DNA of 64,000 bases from SCTG01 sp964384595 (GCA_964384595.1 CAYLLY010000004.1:1-64000); one strand, 5' to 3'. Positions 46,374 through 55,742 are shown, counted from the first letter of the stretch. A program made the numbers and translations. The notes: a model not told the origin generated them from the sequence alone.

Positions 46374-47201
46374 TCACTCCCCTCGAGCTGATTCGATGCC
46401 GCCTTCAACGCGAACAGCCCGGACCACGCAGGTATCGCGAAGCGACGGCCAGAGAATCCTGGCAGGCCAGAGCAGTGCGCGCAATACGCGTCGGATGAGC
46501 GAGATACCGACCGCCACTTGATCAATGAAGGTGCGCCGAACCACCTGGAACCCGGACGCTTCAAGAAGCGAGACCAGTTCGGCCATGGTGTAGAGCCGCA
46601 GGTGTCCATAGGTGCCGTCGATGACCCTCAAAGGACTTTGTTGGGGAGAATGGCCCCGCAGCAGGAGTTCCCGGTTGGTCCATGCCGCCAGGTTAGGGGT
46701 CGTCAGGACCAGCACCCCGTGCGGCGCCAGAATTCTACTGATTTCGGCCAAGGCTGTGGGAACTGCGTGGGGTGGAAGATGCTCGACAACTTCGGCAAAG
46801 ACAGCCACGTCGAAGGTCTGTGACCGGAACGGCAGGCCGGAGCCTACGAGATCGGCTGCGACCAACCGGATTCGCTCGTCGGTCAGCCGTGCGCGATACT
46901 CAGGCAGCCAGACATAGGGGCGCCGCGGATGCTCGACCCCGATCATCTCTGCTTTGGGGAACTGATGCCGGAGGGCACTGGCAAGGGTCAGGTAGCCGGT
47001 GCCGATCTCCAGCAGCCGACGCGGTTCCGGTCCGTCGTCGAGAAGAGCCACCGTCCGGGCGAGGCGAGAAGCCTCCTGCCGTATCAAGACTTCGACTCCA
47101 TGCGCCGCGCATGATTCGATTCCCCATCGATCCCAACCACGGAACATCTTGGTCAGTAAAGCGGCGATCGCGTTCTCGTCCATGCGTCCGCCGGCACTCA
47201 T
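46374..47201 (-). CDS. Class I SAM-dependent methyltransferase
   Basis: A 275-residue methyltransferase. Motif I is LLEIGTGYLTLASAL near residue 71, motif II VAVFAEVVEHLPP near 136 and motif III LAPHGVLVLTTPNLAAW near 163. The C-terminal half has a hydrophobic stretch, ISLIRRVLRALLWPARIL, that may hold it at the membrane. Start ATG 47201 overlaps the upstream methyltransferase stop as ATGA. Probably O-methylates a sugar of the glycan; substrate unknown. Confidence 0.85.
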   Translation of the reverse strand: MSAGGRMDENAIAALLTKMFRGWDRWGIESCAAHGVEVLIRQEASRLARTVALLDDGPEPRRLLEIGTGYLTLASALRHQFPKAEMIGVEHPRRPYVWLPEYRARLTDERIRLVAADLVGSGLPFRSQTFDVAVFAEVVEHLPPHAVPTALAEISRILAPHGVLVLTTPNLAAWTNRELLLRGHSPQQSPLRVIDGTYGHLRLYTMAELVSLLEASGFQVVRRTFIDQVAVGISLIRRVLRALLWPARILWPSLRDTCVVRAVRVEGGIESARGE

Positions 47202-47878
47202 ACTTTGGTCGCGAGCACGGCCCACCCTACCGCATCGCGAATGCCGGCTCGACTCCCGTGCCCGCAGACCCACCCATCCAGCCAGTCGAACAGCCGATAG
47301 GCAAGCGCCACAAAGACCAGCCGTGTCTTCGGCGGGAGGTTCCACTCGATCGCGTGAAAGACGACGAGAAAGGGTCCGCCCGTCGGGCGGATATCCTGAA
47401 TGTGCAACCCGGCCTCCTTGCAGAGATAACGGAGTCCTTCATGAGTGTACCGATAGAAGTCCCCCGGATGATCATGGAGAATACAGTATTGGGGCGTCGT
47501 TAAACAGAGATACCCTCCCGGCCGCAGCACCCTCGCGCATTCCAGAAGCAGGAGAAGGGGGGCCGGCACGTGCTCCAAGGTTTCCATCAACAGAACCACG
47601 TCTGCAATTTTCTCCTGGAAAGGGAGATGGTGCCCATCGGCCAGGATATCGACGCCACGGCCCGGCTTGATCTCGATCGCAACCCGCTTTCCCTTCCACA
47701 GATCCCCGAATTGAAAAGGTTCAAAGCCGGCGCCCAGGTCTAAGAGGAGTCGTGTCGCTTCGGTGCGCTCGGTGATCAAGCCGAGCATTCGCCGCGCATG
47801 CTGAATCGGATGGTCTGTTCCCCGGCGTACCCATCGGTGGTGGTACCGCAGATATGTCGCTTTCAGCCAACTAAGCAC
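47198..47878 (-). CDS. Class I SAM-dependent methyltransferase
   Basis: A 226-residue methyltransferase with LLLDLGAGFEPFQFGDLW near residue 43, IEIKPGRGVDILADGHHLPF, VLLMETLEHVPAP and VLRPGGYLCLTTPQYCILHDHPGDFYRYT. These are the usual motifs of methyltransferase-11-type proteins common in glycan loci. It is coupled to the next methyltransferase gene by a four-base overlap and starts 18 bases after the flippase gene. Substrate not known. Confidence 0.85.
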   Translation of the reverse strand: MLSWLKATYLRYHHRWVRRGTDHPIQHARRMLGLITERTEATRLLLDLGAGFEPFQFGDLWKGKRVAIEIKPGRGVDILADGHHLPFQEKIADVVLLMETLEHVPAPLLLLLECARVLRPGGYLCLTTPQYCILHDHPGDFYRYTHEGLRYLCKEAGLHIQDIRPTGGPFLVVFHAIEWNLPPKTRLVFVALAYRLFDWLDGWVCGHGSRAGIRDAVGWAVLATKV

Positions 47879-47896
47879 AAGTGACCTCCATGCACA

Positions 47897-49312
47897 TCAT
47901 TGCGCGAGTAACCGCTTGACCGTCAGCAGGTCGGCACTACGAAGATATCCGACAAGGAGAAGGCCGGCGCCGTAGGCCAACGCGCCGAGAACAACTTCCA
48001 GGGCCAGCGCGAGGTCCCGGCTTCCCCAAAGGACAACAGCCATGACGGCGGCAGCGACAAGGTATCGCCAGAGCCCTTCATACGACAAGGAAAGACCGAA
48101 CTCCCGCCGTACCATCCTGACCACAAGCGCCAGATTGAGCCATTCGCACGCGACGGTGGCAACCGCCGCGCCCACCGGCCCCCAGCGAGGAATGAGCGCG
48201 ACGTTAAGAAGGACGTTGACCGCTACGCTCAAACCGTAGACCCTCGCCAGCGGCAGTACCACATCTGCCGCGAGCAGCGCCTGGTTCGGAATCGTGATCC
48301 AAAGAAGGGGCAGGCTGCCCAGAATCAACACCTTCAGCACAACCCCGGCCTCGACGAACTCATCCCCGAACAACACCTGCGTCAAAGAATCCGCCAGGAA
48401 AAACGTTCCGATCAGCACGGGCAGACCCAGCACCAGAAGCGGTTTCCAGGTCCCCTCCAACAGATTCCGAATCCCTGGCAGGTCGCGCCCCACCATGCTC
48501 GCCAAACGGGGGAAGAAGGGACCGCCGATAGACGCTGCCAGAAGGATCACGGCGTCCAGGAACCGGTATGCCGCGGCATACAGGCCGACATCGCGGGGCT
48601 CTCGGAGCCAATGCAGCATGATCATGTCCACCCTGTAATAGAGGGCGTAGCCCAGCATCAACAAGCCGAACGGCAACGCCCGGCGAATCATGGTCCGGAC
48701 GTGGACGAAAAGAACAGCCGGCGGAGACGGCGCGCTTCCGGCAAGGAAACGCGCAAAGACCAGCATCAGTCCATTGACGGCAGCCGATGCCGCCAGCAAA
48801 CCGAGCGACGCCCCTTCCTGCAGGAGAACCATCACGGTCACTATGGCCACCAGAGCCGATGCCGCCACGCGGTGCACCGAGACCAGATGGAGATCTTCCC
48901 GGGCCGTCAGGGCGACAATCAACGGCGTGGTCGCCGCCGACAACAGCATGGAGAGTGCAGCCAGCCCCATGCACAACATCGTCGTCGTATCGTGGCCGGC
49001 CCCAATCGCCACGCCCATCATCGCCACGCTTCCCAACCCTGACAGAAGCAGCACGGCGCGCCGGAGGCCGGCAACCACCTCTGGTCCACGCGCTGGCGCC
49101 CGGCTGATCTCCCTGATCGCAAAGGTTGCCAACCCGAAATCCGCAACAATTCCGAATGGATAGGCAAACGCCAGCACATAGGCATAGCGGCCCAGTTCCT
49201 GCGCGCCCAGGTATCGCACCACGGCAATGGAAACGGCAAAATTGATGAGCTTGATCAGCGCTTGGGCGGAAACCAGGGCCGTGAGGTTGAATAGAAGGGT
49301 TCCTTGGCGCAC
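47897..49312 (-). CDS. wzx: Wzx-type polysaccharide flippase
   Basis: A 471-residue membrane protein with twelve to fourteen hydrophobic segments, opening LFNLTALVSAQALIKLINFAV followed by VRYLGAQELGRYAYVLAFAY. It belongs to the MOP superfamily of oligosaccharide flippases, which move the undecaprenyl-linked repeat unit across the inner membrane. It is 11 bases downstream of the polymerase-like gene, consistent with a Wzx/Wzy pathway. Symbol is assigned by function in context, not by close identity. Confidence 0.88.
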   Translation of the reverse strand: MRQGTLLFNLTALVSAQALIKLINFAVSIAVVRYLGAQELGRYAYVLAFAYPFGIVADFGLATFAIREISRAPARGPEVVAGLRRAVLLLSGLGSVAMMGVAIGAGHDTTTMLCMGLAALSMLLSAATTPLIVALTAREDLHLVSVHRVAASALVAIVTVMVLLQEGASLGLLAASAAVNGLMLVFARFLAGSAPSPPAVLFVHVRTMIRRALPFGLLMLGYALYYRVDMIMLHWLREPRDVGLYAAAYRFLDAVILLAASIGGPFFPRLASMVGRDLPGIRNLLEGTWKPLLVLGLPVLIGTFFLADSLTQVLFGDEFVEAGVVLKVLILGSLPLLWITIPNQALLAADVVLPLARVYGLSVAVNVLLNVALIPRWGPVGAAVATVACEWLNLALVVRMVRREFGLSLSYEGLWRYLVAAAVMAVVLWGSRDLALALEVVLGALAYGAGLLLVGYLRSADLLTVKRLLAQ

Positions 49313-49323
49313 CCGACTTTGCC

Positions 49324-50754
49324 CTACCGATGCGTACCAGAACCACGCAGGACGGGAACAGGCGTCCGCATTCCGTTTCTCGTGCCCTCCACGAGATCAG
49401 GCTGAGCGGCCTGGCTAATGGTCAAGCCCCTCACCACTAAGGCCGCCACCAACCAAAACGGCTCCATGATCCGGACGATGATAAAAGTATTGGCCCCAAC
49501 CGCATGGACAAGCAGACCGAGAAACCCCAGCAGAAACCCCATTGCCAAACCTCGTGGAAAGGGATCTTGGGCCTGCCGGTAAACCGACCATCCCGTGCGG
49601 AACACGGCTCCACTGAGGATGAAGAACGCCACAAGCCCCACCGTCCCCGTCTCGGTCAGAACACGGGGATACATCGCGTCCATAAACGGTCCACCCGTCA
49701 CCCCTGCCCCCCAAATGGGGTAGGACTGCCAAAATTGCGCGGCCTGTTGCCACGAACGGAGCCGGTCGGAGGTAGAGGTATCCACTCGGATGGCGCCGAT
49801 ACGGATCTGCCCCTCTTCCACAGGCTGGGTAAACGTATAGAGGATCCTGTTGGTAACCGCTTCGGGCGCCCACCACGGAGAGGCCAGCAGCACGATCAGG
49901 ATAATAGGAGCAACAACCGGCTTCCGACGCAGCAGGCGCAGGGAAAGAACCAGCACCACCACGGCTGCCGCTAAAAACGACGACCGCGAAAGCGTCGCGA
50001 ACAGCCCGATGGCCCCGCAGACCAAAAGCACATAAAGGGGCCATCGCCTCGGTGTAGACCCGGGCACCAAGATAAGCCCGGTGATGACCGACAGCATGAA
50101 GACGAGATACCCGCCCAACGTATTCGGCTCCCCGGTTTCTCCCTCGAACGGCGCTGATGCTCTCTCTCCGCTTGGGATCTGCGCGATAGCAAATAAGGAG
50201 ATCAGAAAGCATACCACGAGACTGGCGATCACCAGGTTTTTGGCCTGCTTCTGGGTCTCCACCGAGCTGACCACCATGAAATAAATGAAGACGTACTCGT
50301 AGTATTTGAGAATGAAAAAGAAGCCGGTCAACCCTTGCACCCGTCCCTCCAACATGCCAAGCAACGTCGAGCAGACAGCTATCGCAATGTAGAACATGAT
50401 CGGGCCATTCAACGGGGTCCGCATGAACGGACCGCCCTCTTTGAAAAAAGCCCTCTTGGCCAACCACACAAAGCCGATCACTATCAGAAGGATATCGTCG
50501 AACCGAAGCGTGATTCCGCGCCCCTCCGTCGCGGACGTTCCTCCCAGCCCCCCGACCATGAACTCAGGACTGAGAAGCATCGAAAAGACGAGAATATACA
50601 GACTGGCTGAAGTGGAAAGGAATGCGACAACCAGCAGCAGGAGACCGAAAAAAACCGGAAGGACGTTGGTCGGCTCATTGGTGACAATCAACACGCCCAA
50701 GGCTCCCGCCAGGACGAGAGCAACGAGGATAAGCAGCCCCTTGTTAGCCTCCAT
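49324..50754 (-). CDS. O-antigen ligase/polymerase (Wzy/WaaL-like)
   Basis: A 476-residue membrane protein with about twelve transmembrane segments. A large loop around residues 330-380 (SDRLRSWQQAAQFWQSYPIWGAG) carries the RSW...W...P..G.G signature of the O-antigen ligase/Wzy_C family. FATLSRSSFLAAAVVVLVLSL near residue 237 is also typical. It should join repeat units or attach the chain outside the membrane. With Wzx and Wzc next to it, polymerisation is the favoured role. The region 50755-50828 upstream contains no gene. Confidence 0.88.
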   Translation of the reverse strand: MEANKGLLILVALVLAGALGVLIVTNEPTNVLPVFFGLLLLVVAFLSTSASLYILVFSMLLSPEFMVGGLGGTSATEGRGITLRFDDILLIVIGFVWLAKRAFFKEGGPFMRTPLNGPIMFYIAIAVCSTLLGMLEGRVQGLTGFFFILKYYEYVFIYFMVVSSVETQKQAKNLVIASLVVCFLISLFAIAQIPSGERASAPFEGETGEPNTLGGYLVFMLSVITGLILVPGSTPRRWPLYVLLVCGAIGLFATLSRSSFLAAAVVVLVLSLRLLRRKPVVAPIILIVLLASPWWAPEAVTNRILYTFTQPVEEGQIRIGAIRVDTSTSDRLRSWQQAAQFWQSYPIWGAGVTGGPFMDAMYPRVLTETGTVGLVAFFILSGAVFRTGWSVYRQAQDPFPRGLAMGFLLGFLGLLVHAVGANTFIIVRIMEPFWLVAALVVRGLTISQAAQPDLVEGTRNGMRTPVPVLRGSGTHR

Positions 50755-50828
50755 CGCAGACGTTCCTCAGAGGACGTGCCGACCCGTCCGGGCCCGAACT
50801 GGCGAGAGAGAACGCGTAGCCGCTCCGC

Positions 50829-52976
50829 TCAGGAAGAGTATCGATAGTACTGGTGCTTCGCGTAATCGGGAGAAAATTCAGCGCTGACGTTGCTGAGCAC
50901 CACGCCGACGATATGAGCCTGCGCATTTTCCAGAAGCGATTTCGCGCGCTGCAGCGGCGTCCGCCCGACTTTTCCGACCTGGTACACCAAGATGACGCCG
51001 TCCACCTTCGGCCCGATCAGAACGGCGTCGGCAACCGGCAGAATGGGGGGACAATCGAAGATCACCAGATCGAAGTTGTCTTCCAGTTCCGCGATCAGGT
51101 CCACGATGCGCTGGGAATTGAAGAACTCGGACGGATTCGGCGGAAGATGCCCGCTGGTGACGATACTGAGATTATCCACGCCGGGGGCGCTCATGACCTG
51201 ATCAAACCCAAGCTTCCCCAGCATCAGGTCGGCGGCGGTCTGGACAACCTCTTTCCACGGCACATTGCCGACCAGGACCTCGCTCAGGCCCGGCTCCTGC
51301 TTGAGGCCGAGCCGGCTGTGCACGGCGGGCTTTCTGAGGTCAGCATCCACAACCAAGACCCGCCGCCCGTCCTGCGCGATCGTAATCGCCAGATTGAGGA
51401 CCGTCGTCGTCTTCCCCTCGCCCAAGCCCGCGCTGGCAAACGCCAGGCTCTTGATCGTCCGGTCCTGACACGCAAACTGCATATTGACCTTCAGCGACCG
51501 GTAACCCTCCGCGACCACGCCCTTGAGATCAAACAGCGGAGAAAGTCGCCCCAGCAATTTGAGGCTTTCCGGATCAATCGTCTCCGGGAAAGTCTCTTTG
51601 AGTATCTTCTCTGTCTCCCGGTGGTCCTCACGTGGAATGACGCCCAGCACGGGAACGTGCAGAAATGCTTCTACGTCCTCGATGGTGCCGATGGATGTGT
51701 CGAAGGACTCCCGGACGAAGGCCAGTACAACGCCCAGCAAGACTCCGATGAGAGAGCTGAGGACGAGATTGAGGGTGAGCTTGGGGGGATTTTTGGCCCC
51801 CCCCGGAGGCACGGCGGGCTCGATGATGGACACCTCTTCGATCCGTTCGGCCCCGCGGATCAAGAACTCCTGGTGTTTTTGCTTGAGATTGGCGTACAGG
51901 TCGCCATTGACCCTCACTTCACGCTCCAAGCTGGCCAGCTCCAACGCAGCCTTGGGCAGGTTGATGTAGCGTTCCTTGTAGCGCCCGATGGAATCCCGGA
52001 TGGCGGATTCCCGCTCGTTGAACGTGCGCAACTTGGCTTCCAATTCCTGGACCATCTCCTGCTTGACGCTCAGGATACGGGCGTCGAGCTCGCCGACCTG
52101 CGGGTGCTTCGGAGTGTAATTGATCAGGAGCGCAGCCCGTTCCGTCGTCAGGTCGACGAGCTTCTGGTTCAGTTTGGCGATAAGCGCCTGGACATCGTCG
52201 GAAAAGACCCGTACCGGTCCGGCCTCCGGAAGCGACTCGCTTGCTCGCAAGAGCTGGAGCTGGTTGGCCACTTCGCGCTTGACCTGGGCCAGTTTTTCCC
52301 GTTCGGACTCCAATCGGTTATAATTCTCAAGCGCCTGACGCGCCTCTTCGTTGAGAAAGACATTGCCTTCCCGCTCCTTGAATGCGACCAGGGCGTGCTC
52401 GGATTTCCTGTAGTTTTCCTCGATCGCCTGCAACTGTCCTTCCACAAAGAGTTTCGCCTCGTCCACCTGCCGGTTCCGGGTGGCGATATTCTCTTCCCGG
52501 TAGGCCTCCGCCACCGCATTGGCAACGGCGGCGGAACGCACGGCCTCGCCGGTCGTTGCGGTGATTCTCAGAATGTTCGTCCCCGTCTCCTGGGACACCG
52601 AGACCTGGTTCTTCAGGTCGTACACCTTGGCCAACACATCTTGCGGGGCACGGGCTTCCTTGGGATCGATGTCCTTGCTCACAAATCCGAGCTTCTGCCC
52701 GGCACGCACCAGGACCGGGACGCTCCGGACGACTTCCGTCTGGGTCGTGATGCTGTTGCCTTCCGAGAACGCCATCATCTCCGTCATCAGGCCGGACAGC
52801 GATGTGGACCGATCAAACTTGACGCGGGCCGATGCTTCGTACAGAAGTTGCGGACGGGCCGCCTGGGCCATGATCCAGGTGGCGCCAAAGACCATCACAG
52901 TCGTGGACATGATGATCCACTTGCGCTTGCGCACGATCAGCCAATAGTCCCGCAGGTTCAGTTCGTATTGGGCCAT
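50829..52976 (-). CDS. wzc: Polysaccharide co-polymerase with tyrosine autokinase domain (Wzc-type)
   Basis: A 715-residue two-domain protein. Residues 1-430 form the Wzz chain-length domain, with membrane helices near 17-38 and around 408-428 and a long coiled-coil periplasmic region between. Residues about 470-715 form the BY-kinase: Walker A ASAGLGEGKTTT, Walker A' VLVVDADLRKP and Walker B DLVIFDCPP. The C-terminal tail HQYYRYSS has three tyrosines for autophosphorylation, shorter than in E. coli Wzc. It controls chain length and export with Wza, whose gene is 12 bases upstream. No Wzb-type phosphatase gene is present in the window. Confidence 0.93.
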   Translation of the reverse strand: MAQYELNLRDYWLIVRKRKWIIMSTTVMVFGATWIMAQAARPQLLYEASARVKFDRSTSLSGLMTEMMAFSEGNSITTQTEVVRSVPVLVRAGQKLGFVSKDIDPKEARAPQDVLAKVYDLKNQVSVSQETGTNILRITATTGEAVRSAAVANAVAEAYREENIATRNRQVDEAKLFVEGQLQAIEENYRKSEHALVAFKEREGNVFLNEEARQALENYNRLESEREKLAQVKREVANQLQLLRASESLPEAGPVRVFSDDVQALIAKLNQKLVDLTTERAALLINYTPKHPQVGELDARILSVKQEMVQELEAKLRTFNERESAIRDSIGRYKERYINLPKAALELASLEREVRVNGDLYANLKQKHQEFLIRGAERIEEVSIIEPAVPPGGAKNPPKLTLNLVLSSLIGVLLGVVLAFVRESFDTSIGTIEDVEAFLHVPVLGVIPREDHRETEKILKETFPETIDPESLKLLGRLSPLFDLKGVVAEGYRSLKVNMQFACQDRTIKSLAFASAGLGEGKTTTVLNLAITIAQDGRRVLVVDADLRKPAVHSRLGLKQEPGLSEVLVGNVPWKEVVQTAADLMLGKLGFDQVMSAPGVDNLSIVTSGHLPPNPSEFFNSQRIVDLIAELEDNFDLVIFDCPPILPVADAVLIGPKVDGVILVYQVGKVGRTPLQRAKSLLENAQAHIVGVVLSNVSAEFSPDYAKHQYYRYSS

Positions 52977-52988
52977 GGGTGCTTGCGC

Positions 52989-53843
52989 CTACCGCACGGT
53001 GATGGTGGGAGTGAGAATGGGTTGCACGTTATTGTCCGACAAAAACTTCACGAGGGCCTCTGGGCTCAAGGACTGCGCGCCCAGGAGGAGCGTGAGCGTG
53101 GGGTTGATTTTGGCAAGGAACGAATTCCAGTCGGCAATCCGTTGGCGAGGCACAAAGACGATGTCGTTATCCTTCAGCACGATATCCTGGCTGCGGTCAC
53201 CGTACTGGTACAGACGCTGGATGTCCACGGGGATCACCTCCTGCTTCTTGGCGTCTCCCCTGATCACTCGAACATCGTCCAGCACCGCGACGTCGTTGAA
53301 CCCGACTTGGGCGACGAGCTGCCCGACCGATGTTTTGCGATCCAGGTCCACAAACTTCGCGATGCCGGTCAAGAGCGTCCCGGCGCCGGCCCCGCTGCCC
53401 CCACCGATGATATACACCCGCTGCTTGCGCAACTGAAGTTTCTTCTGTTTGATCGCGACCTCAACGCGCGGATTGCGGATAATGGTCGCCACTTCCTCGG
53501 TGAGACGGGCTTCCGCTTCCGGCACGGTCAGGTTTTTCACTTCAACGTCCAGAACCCCCACATAGACCCGCCCATTGTCCCGGACCGTAACCGTTGACCG
53601 CTCTTCTCCGGCCCCCCGTCTCACCACCACCTCGATGCTGTCGCCCGGTTCGATTTTGGGAGGGCCCTGCTCGGACTCTTCAACATACAGGTCCTCGGGC
53701 TTGACGGGACGGGAATACGGAGACTGCGCGCCAGACGTAAACGGGACCGGCGAGCATCCGAAGGATGGGCTCAGCAATGCAACCAGGGCACAGACCAATC
53801 CGACCGCTCTGGCCAATGAGACAAGACTTAGATGCGCCGTCAT
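52989..53843 (-). CDS. wza: Outer-membrane polysaccharide export protein (Wza family)
   Basis: A 284-residue secreted protein. The signal sequence is followed by a cysteine in PSFGC at residue 31, a plausible though imperfect lipobox, suggesting a lipoprotein. The poly-export domain begins KIEPGDSIEVVVRRGAG near residue 64 and runs through VRDNGRVYVGVLDVEV and ATIIRNPRVEVAI. An SLBB domain follows, VYIIGGGSGAGAGTL onward. The protein would form the outer-membrane channel that works with the Wzc-type kinase. It overlaps the HD-GYP gene by four bases. Confidence 0.9.
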   Translation of the reverse strand: MTAHLSLVSLARAVGLVCALVALLSPSFGCSPVPFTSGAQSPYSRPVKPEDLYVEESEQGPPKIEPGDSIEVVVRRGAGEERSTVTVRDNGRVYVGVLDVEVKNLTVPEAEARLTEEVATIIRNPRVEVAIKQKKLQLRKQRVYIIGGGSGAGAGTLLTGIAKFVDLDRKTSVGQLVAQVGFNDVAVLDDVRVIRGDAKKQEVIPVDIQRLYQYGDRSQDIVLKDNDIVFVPRQRIADWNSFLAKINPTLTLLLGAQSLSPEALVKFLSDNNVQPILTPTITVR

Positions 53844-54874
53844 TCCTGCTGGTCGTCCTGGACAACCTCGGTGATATGGACCAATGACGTCTGGCTGAGG
53901 TTTTGCAGCCGCGGTTCCCGCAGCTCGACATGGCCGGGATCCATGTAGACCTTGACGACGGGCCGGAGCGGATACTGCGGATTCAACTCCACGACCTCTC
54001 CGATCTCACCCGTGTTGAGCTGCACCCGGGTTCCCAAGGGGAACACTGAGAATTGCTGAATCAGACACTTCAGAATTCTCGTCGAAAACGACGCCTTCTC
54101 CTTGACCACCAGTTCGCGTACCGCTTCATGCGGAAGGAACCGCTTGCGGTAAGGGCGGGTATGGAGAAGCGCATCAAACGTGTCGGTCAAGCCGATGATC
54201 TGCGCGTACTCATGGACCTCCGCGCCCTTGAGCCCACGCGGGTATCCCTCCCCCCCCACTCGTTCATGTTCCTGCACCACGATGTCCGCAAGCCATGCGG
54301 TCTCCTCCCCTAGCTGGCGAATCGCCTGGGCGCCTTGTTCCGGGTGGCGCTTGATGAGCGTGCGTTCATCCGGACTCAGCGGGCCCTGCTTGTTCAGAAT
54401 GTCGTCGGGGATCAGGCACATCCCGACATCGTGCAGGATGGCCGCAAGCCCCAATCGAAGAAGATCGTCACGGGTATACTTCAAACCGATTCCTATCTTG
54501 ATCGACATGATGGACGCGTTGACCAGGTTGGCGATCACCTGGCCGCCCCGCTCGGCGGAAATCGCTTTGACGAGGAGCCGATCGCTCTGGGAGAGGGAGT
54601 CAACAAAGCCCTGCACAACCTGCGTGATCCCATCGAGAGAGAACTTCTTGGCCTGGCGAACGGCCCCCACGATGGGGGACAACTCCATCTCGGCCTTGGC
54701 ATGCCATTGGTCGGCATCGAGAATGAGCTGGGCGTCCTGCTCCGCGGCCGCCTGCGCAATACTCGCCTCGATGTTCTTGAAGGAAACGGTTTTCGGCCGC
54801 TCTTTTTTTAACTGGTCCACGCCTTCGACCCGCGGGCTTTCCTGATTCCTTACAAGTTCATTGAGCCGCGCCAT
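53840..54874 (-). CDS. HD-GYP domain protein, probable c-di-GMP phosphodiesterase
   Basis: A 344-residue protein whose residues about 95-290 form an HD-GYP domain. Key parts are LGLAAILHDVGMCLIPDDIL (His148-Asp149), KRHPEQGAQ (His177), VQEHERVGGEGYPRGLKG with the GYP signature near 207-213, and LTDTFDALLHTRPYRKRF. The set looks complete, so activity against cyclic di-GMP is expected. The N-terminal 95 residues show no known sensor domain. The C-terminal 60 residues include GTRVQLNTGEIGEVVELN, a small beta domain. Its place between the ATPase and wza genes ties second-messenger signalling to the export machinery. Confidence 0.9.
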   Translation of the reverse strand: MARLNELVRNQESPRVEGVDQLKKERPKTVSFKNIEASIAQAAAEQDAQLILDADQWHAKAEMELSPIVGAVRQAKKFSLDGITQVVQGFVDSLSQSDRLLVKAISAERGGQVIANLVNASIMSIKIGIGLKYTRDDLLRLGLAAILHDVGMCLIPDDILNKQGPLSPDERTLIKRHPEQGAQAIRQLGEETAWLADIVVQEHERVGGEGYPRGLKGAEVHEYAQIIGLTDTFDALLHTRPYRKRFLPHEAVRELVVKEKASFSTRILKCLIQQFSVFPLGTRVQLNTGEIGEVVELNPQYPLRPVVKVYMDPGHVELREPRLQNLSQTSLVHITEVVQDDQQE

Positions 54875-54880
54875 AACGGA

Positions 54881-55723
54881 CTATTGGGCCTCCACAAACG
54901 CTCTCTTGACGACCTCCGGGCCAATCTGCGGGCACCGCTCCATGAACCCGATCAGGAGGGCGAGGTCGGCAATGGTATTCACTTTCCGCGGGATGCCGCC
55001 GCTCGCTTTGTACACAGCCGCCACAGCCTTCGGCGTAAACACCACCCGCGAGGCGCCGGCCGCCTGCATCCGAAAGGCAATATACTCTCCAACTTCGTCA
55101 ACATCGAACGGCATCAGATGATACCGAATCACGACCCGTTGCGCCAACTGCTTGAGAGCCTCCACCTTGCTTCGTAATTCCGGCTGCCCAAGCATAATCA
55201 ACGTCAGCAAAAACCGGTCGTTGAGCTGAAAATTCAAGAGCAGCCGCAGTTCCTCGAATATTGCCAGGTCGTTGATGGCCTGCGCTTCATCGACCACCAC
55301 GACGGTATCCTTCCCCTTGTTGAGGTTCTCCAAGAGCCGATCGTTGAGCGCATGGATCATGTCCAGCTTCGTCCCGGTCTGGTTGATTCCCAGTTGGTAG
55401 AGAATTTCTTTAAGAAAGTCAGTGACTTCAAAACTAGGATTGGCGACGAGAGCCAAATCGTATCGCTCATGGGCGAGGTGTTGGATCAGGGTACGACTCA
55501 ACAGGGTCTTTCCGCAACCGATTTCCCCTGTCAGCATGACCGCCCCTTTCCGCGCCTCCACGCCGTACAGAAGCCTGTGCAATCCCTCCTCGTGCCTGGA
55601 GGAAGGAAAATAAAAGCGGGGATCAGGAACGTTATCAAAGGGAGCCTTTTTTAGCCCCCAGAAATCTTCATAGTGCAATCTGTACCCCGATCTAACATAC
55701 GACCCGGTTTTGTACTGTAACAT
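54881..55723 (-). CDS. ExeA/GspA-like AAA ATPase
   Basis: A 280-residue AAA ATPase opening FWGLKKAPFDNVPDPRFYF followed by YGVEARKGAVML. Walker A is GEIGCGKTLLSR and Walker B is TVVVVDEAQAI. Proteins of this type sit at the head of many exopolysaccharide loci, including those linked to exosortases, and resemble ExeA of type II secretion. The ATG at 55723 is given, but family similarity starts at LHYEDFWGL. A TTG at 55678 has GGGG seven bases upstream, so the true protein may be 265 residues. It is the promoter-proximal gene of the glycan locus. Confidence 0.87.
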   Translation of the reverse strand: MLQYKTGSYVRSGYRLHYEDFWGLKKAPFDNVPDPRFYFPSSRHEEGLHRLLYGVEARKGAVMLTGEIGCGKTLLSRTLIQHLAHERYDLALVANPSFEVTDFLKEILYQLGINQTGTKLDMIHALNDRLLENLNKGKDTVVVVDEAQAINDLAIFEELRLLLNFQLNDRFLLTLIMLGQPELRSKVEALKQLAQRVVIRYHLMPFDVDEVGEYIAFRMQAAGASRVVFTPKAVAAVYKASGGIPRKVNTIADLALLIGFMERCPQIGPEVVKRAFVEAQ

Positions 55724-55742
55724 CTAATAGATACACCGTCAA
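55714..55742 (-). promoter_or_regulatory. Candidate promoter of the exopolysaccharide locus
   Basis: In an AT-rich stretch between comEC and the ATPase gene. Minus strand: TTGACG (55742-55737), 17-base spacer, TACAGT (55719-55714). This would require translation from the TTG at 55678. An alternative extended -10, TGCTATATT ending at 55747, would instead serve the ATG at 55723. Either way this short AT-rich segment is the best place for the locus promoter. Confidence 0.35.

Noticed and set aside
50853..53597. Very long plus-strand open frame (914 codons) opposite wzc and wza
   Set aside because: It is fully antisense to two well-supported genes and has no recognisable domain. Long antisense frames are common in GC-rich DNA with third-position bias.
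19184..55723. Exosortase (XrtA) or PEP-CTERM proteins expected with the ExeA-like ATPase
   Set aside because: No multi-spanning exosortase with its Cys/Arg/His motif and no PEP-CTERM tail was found among the genes of the window.
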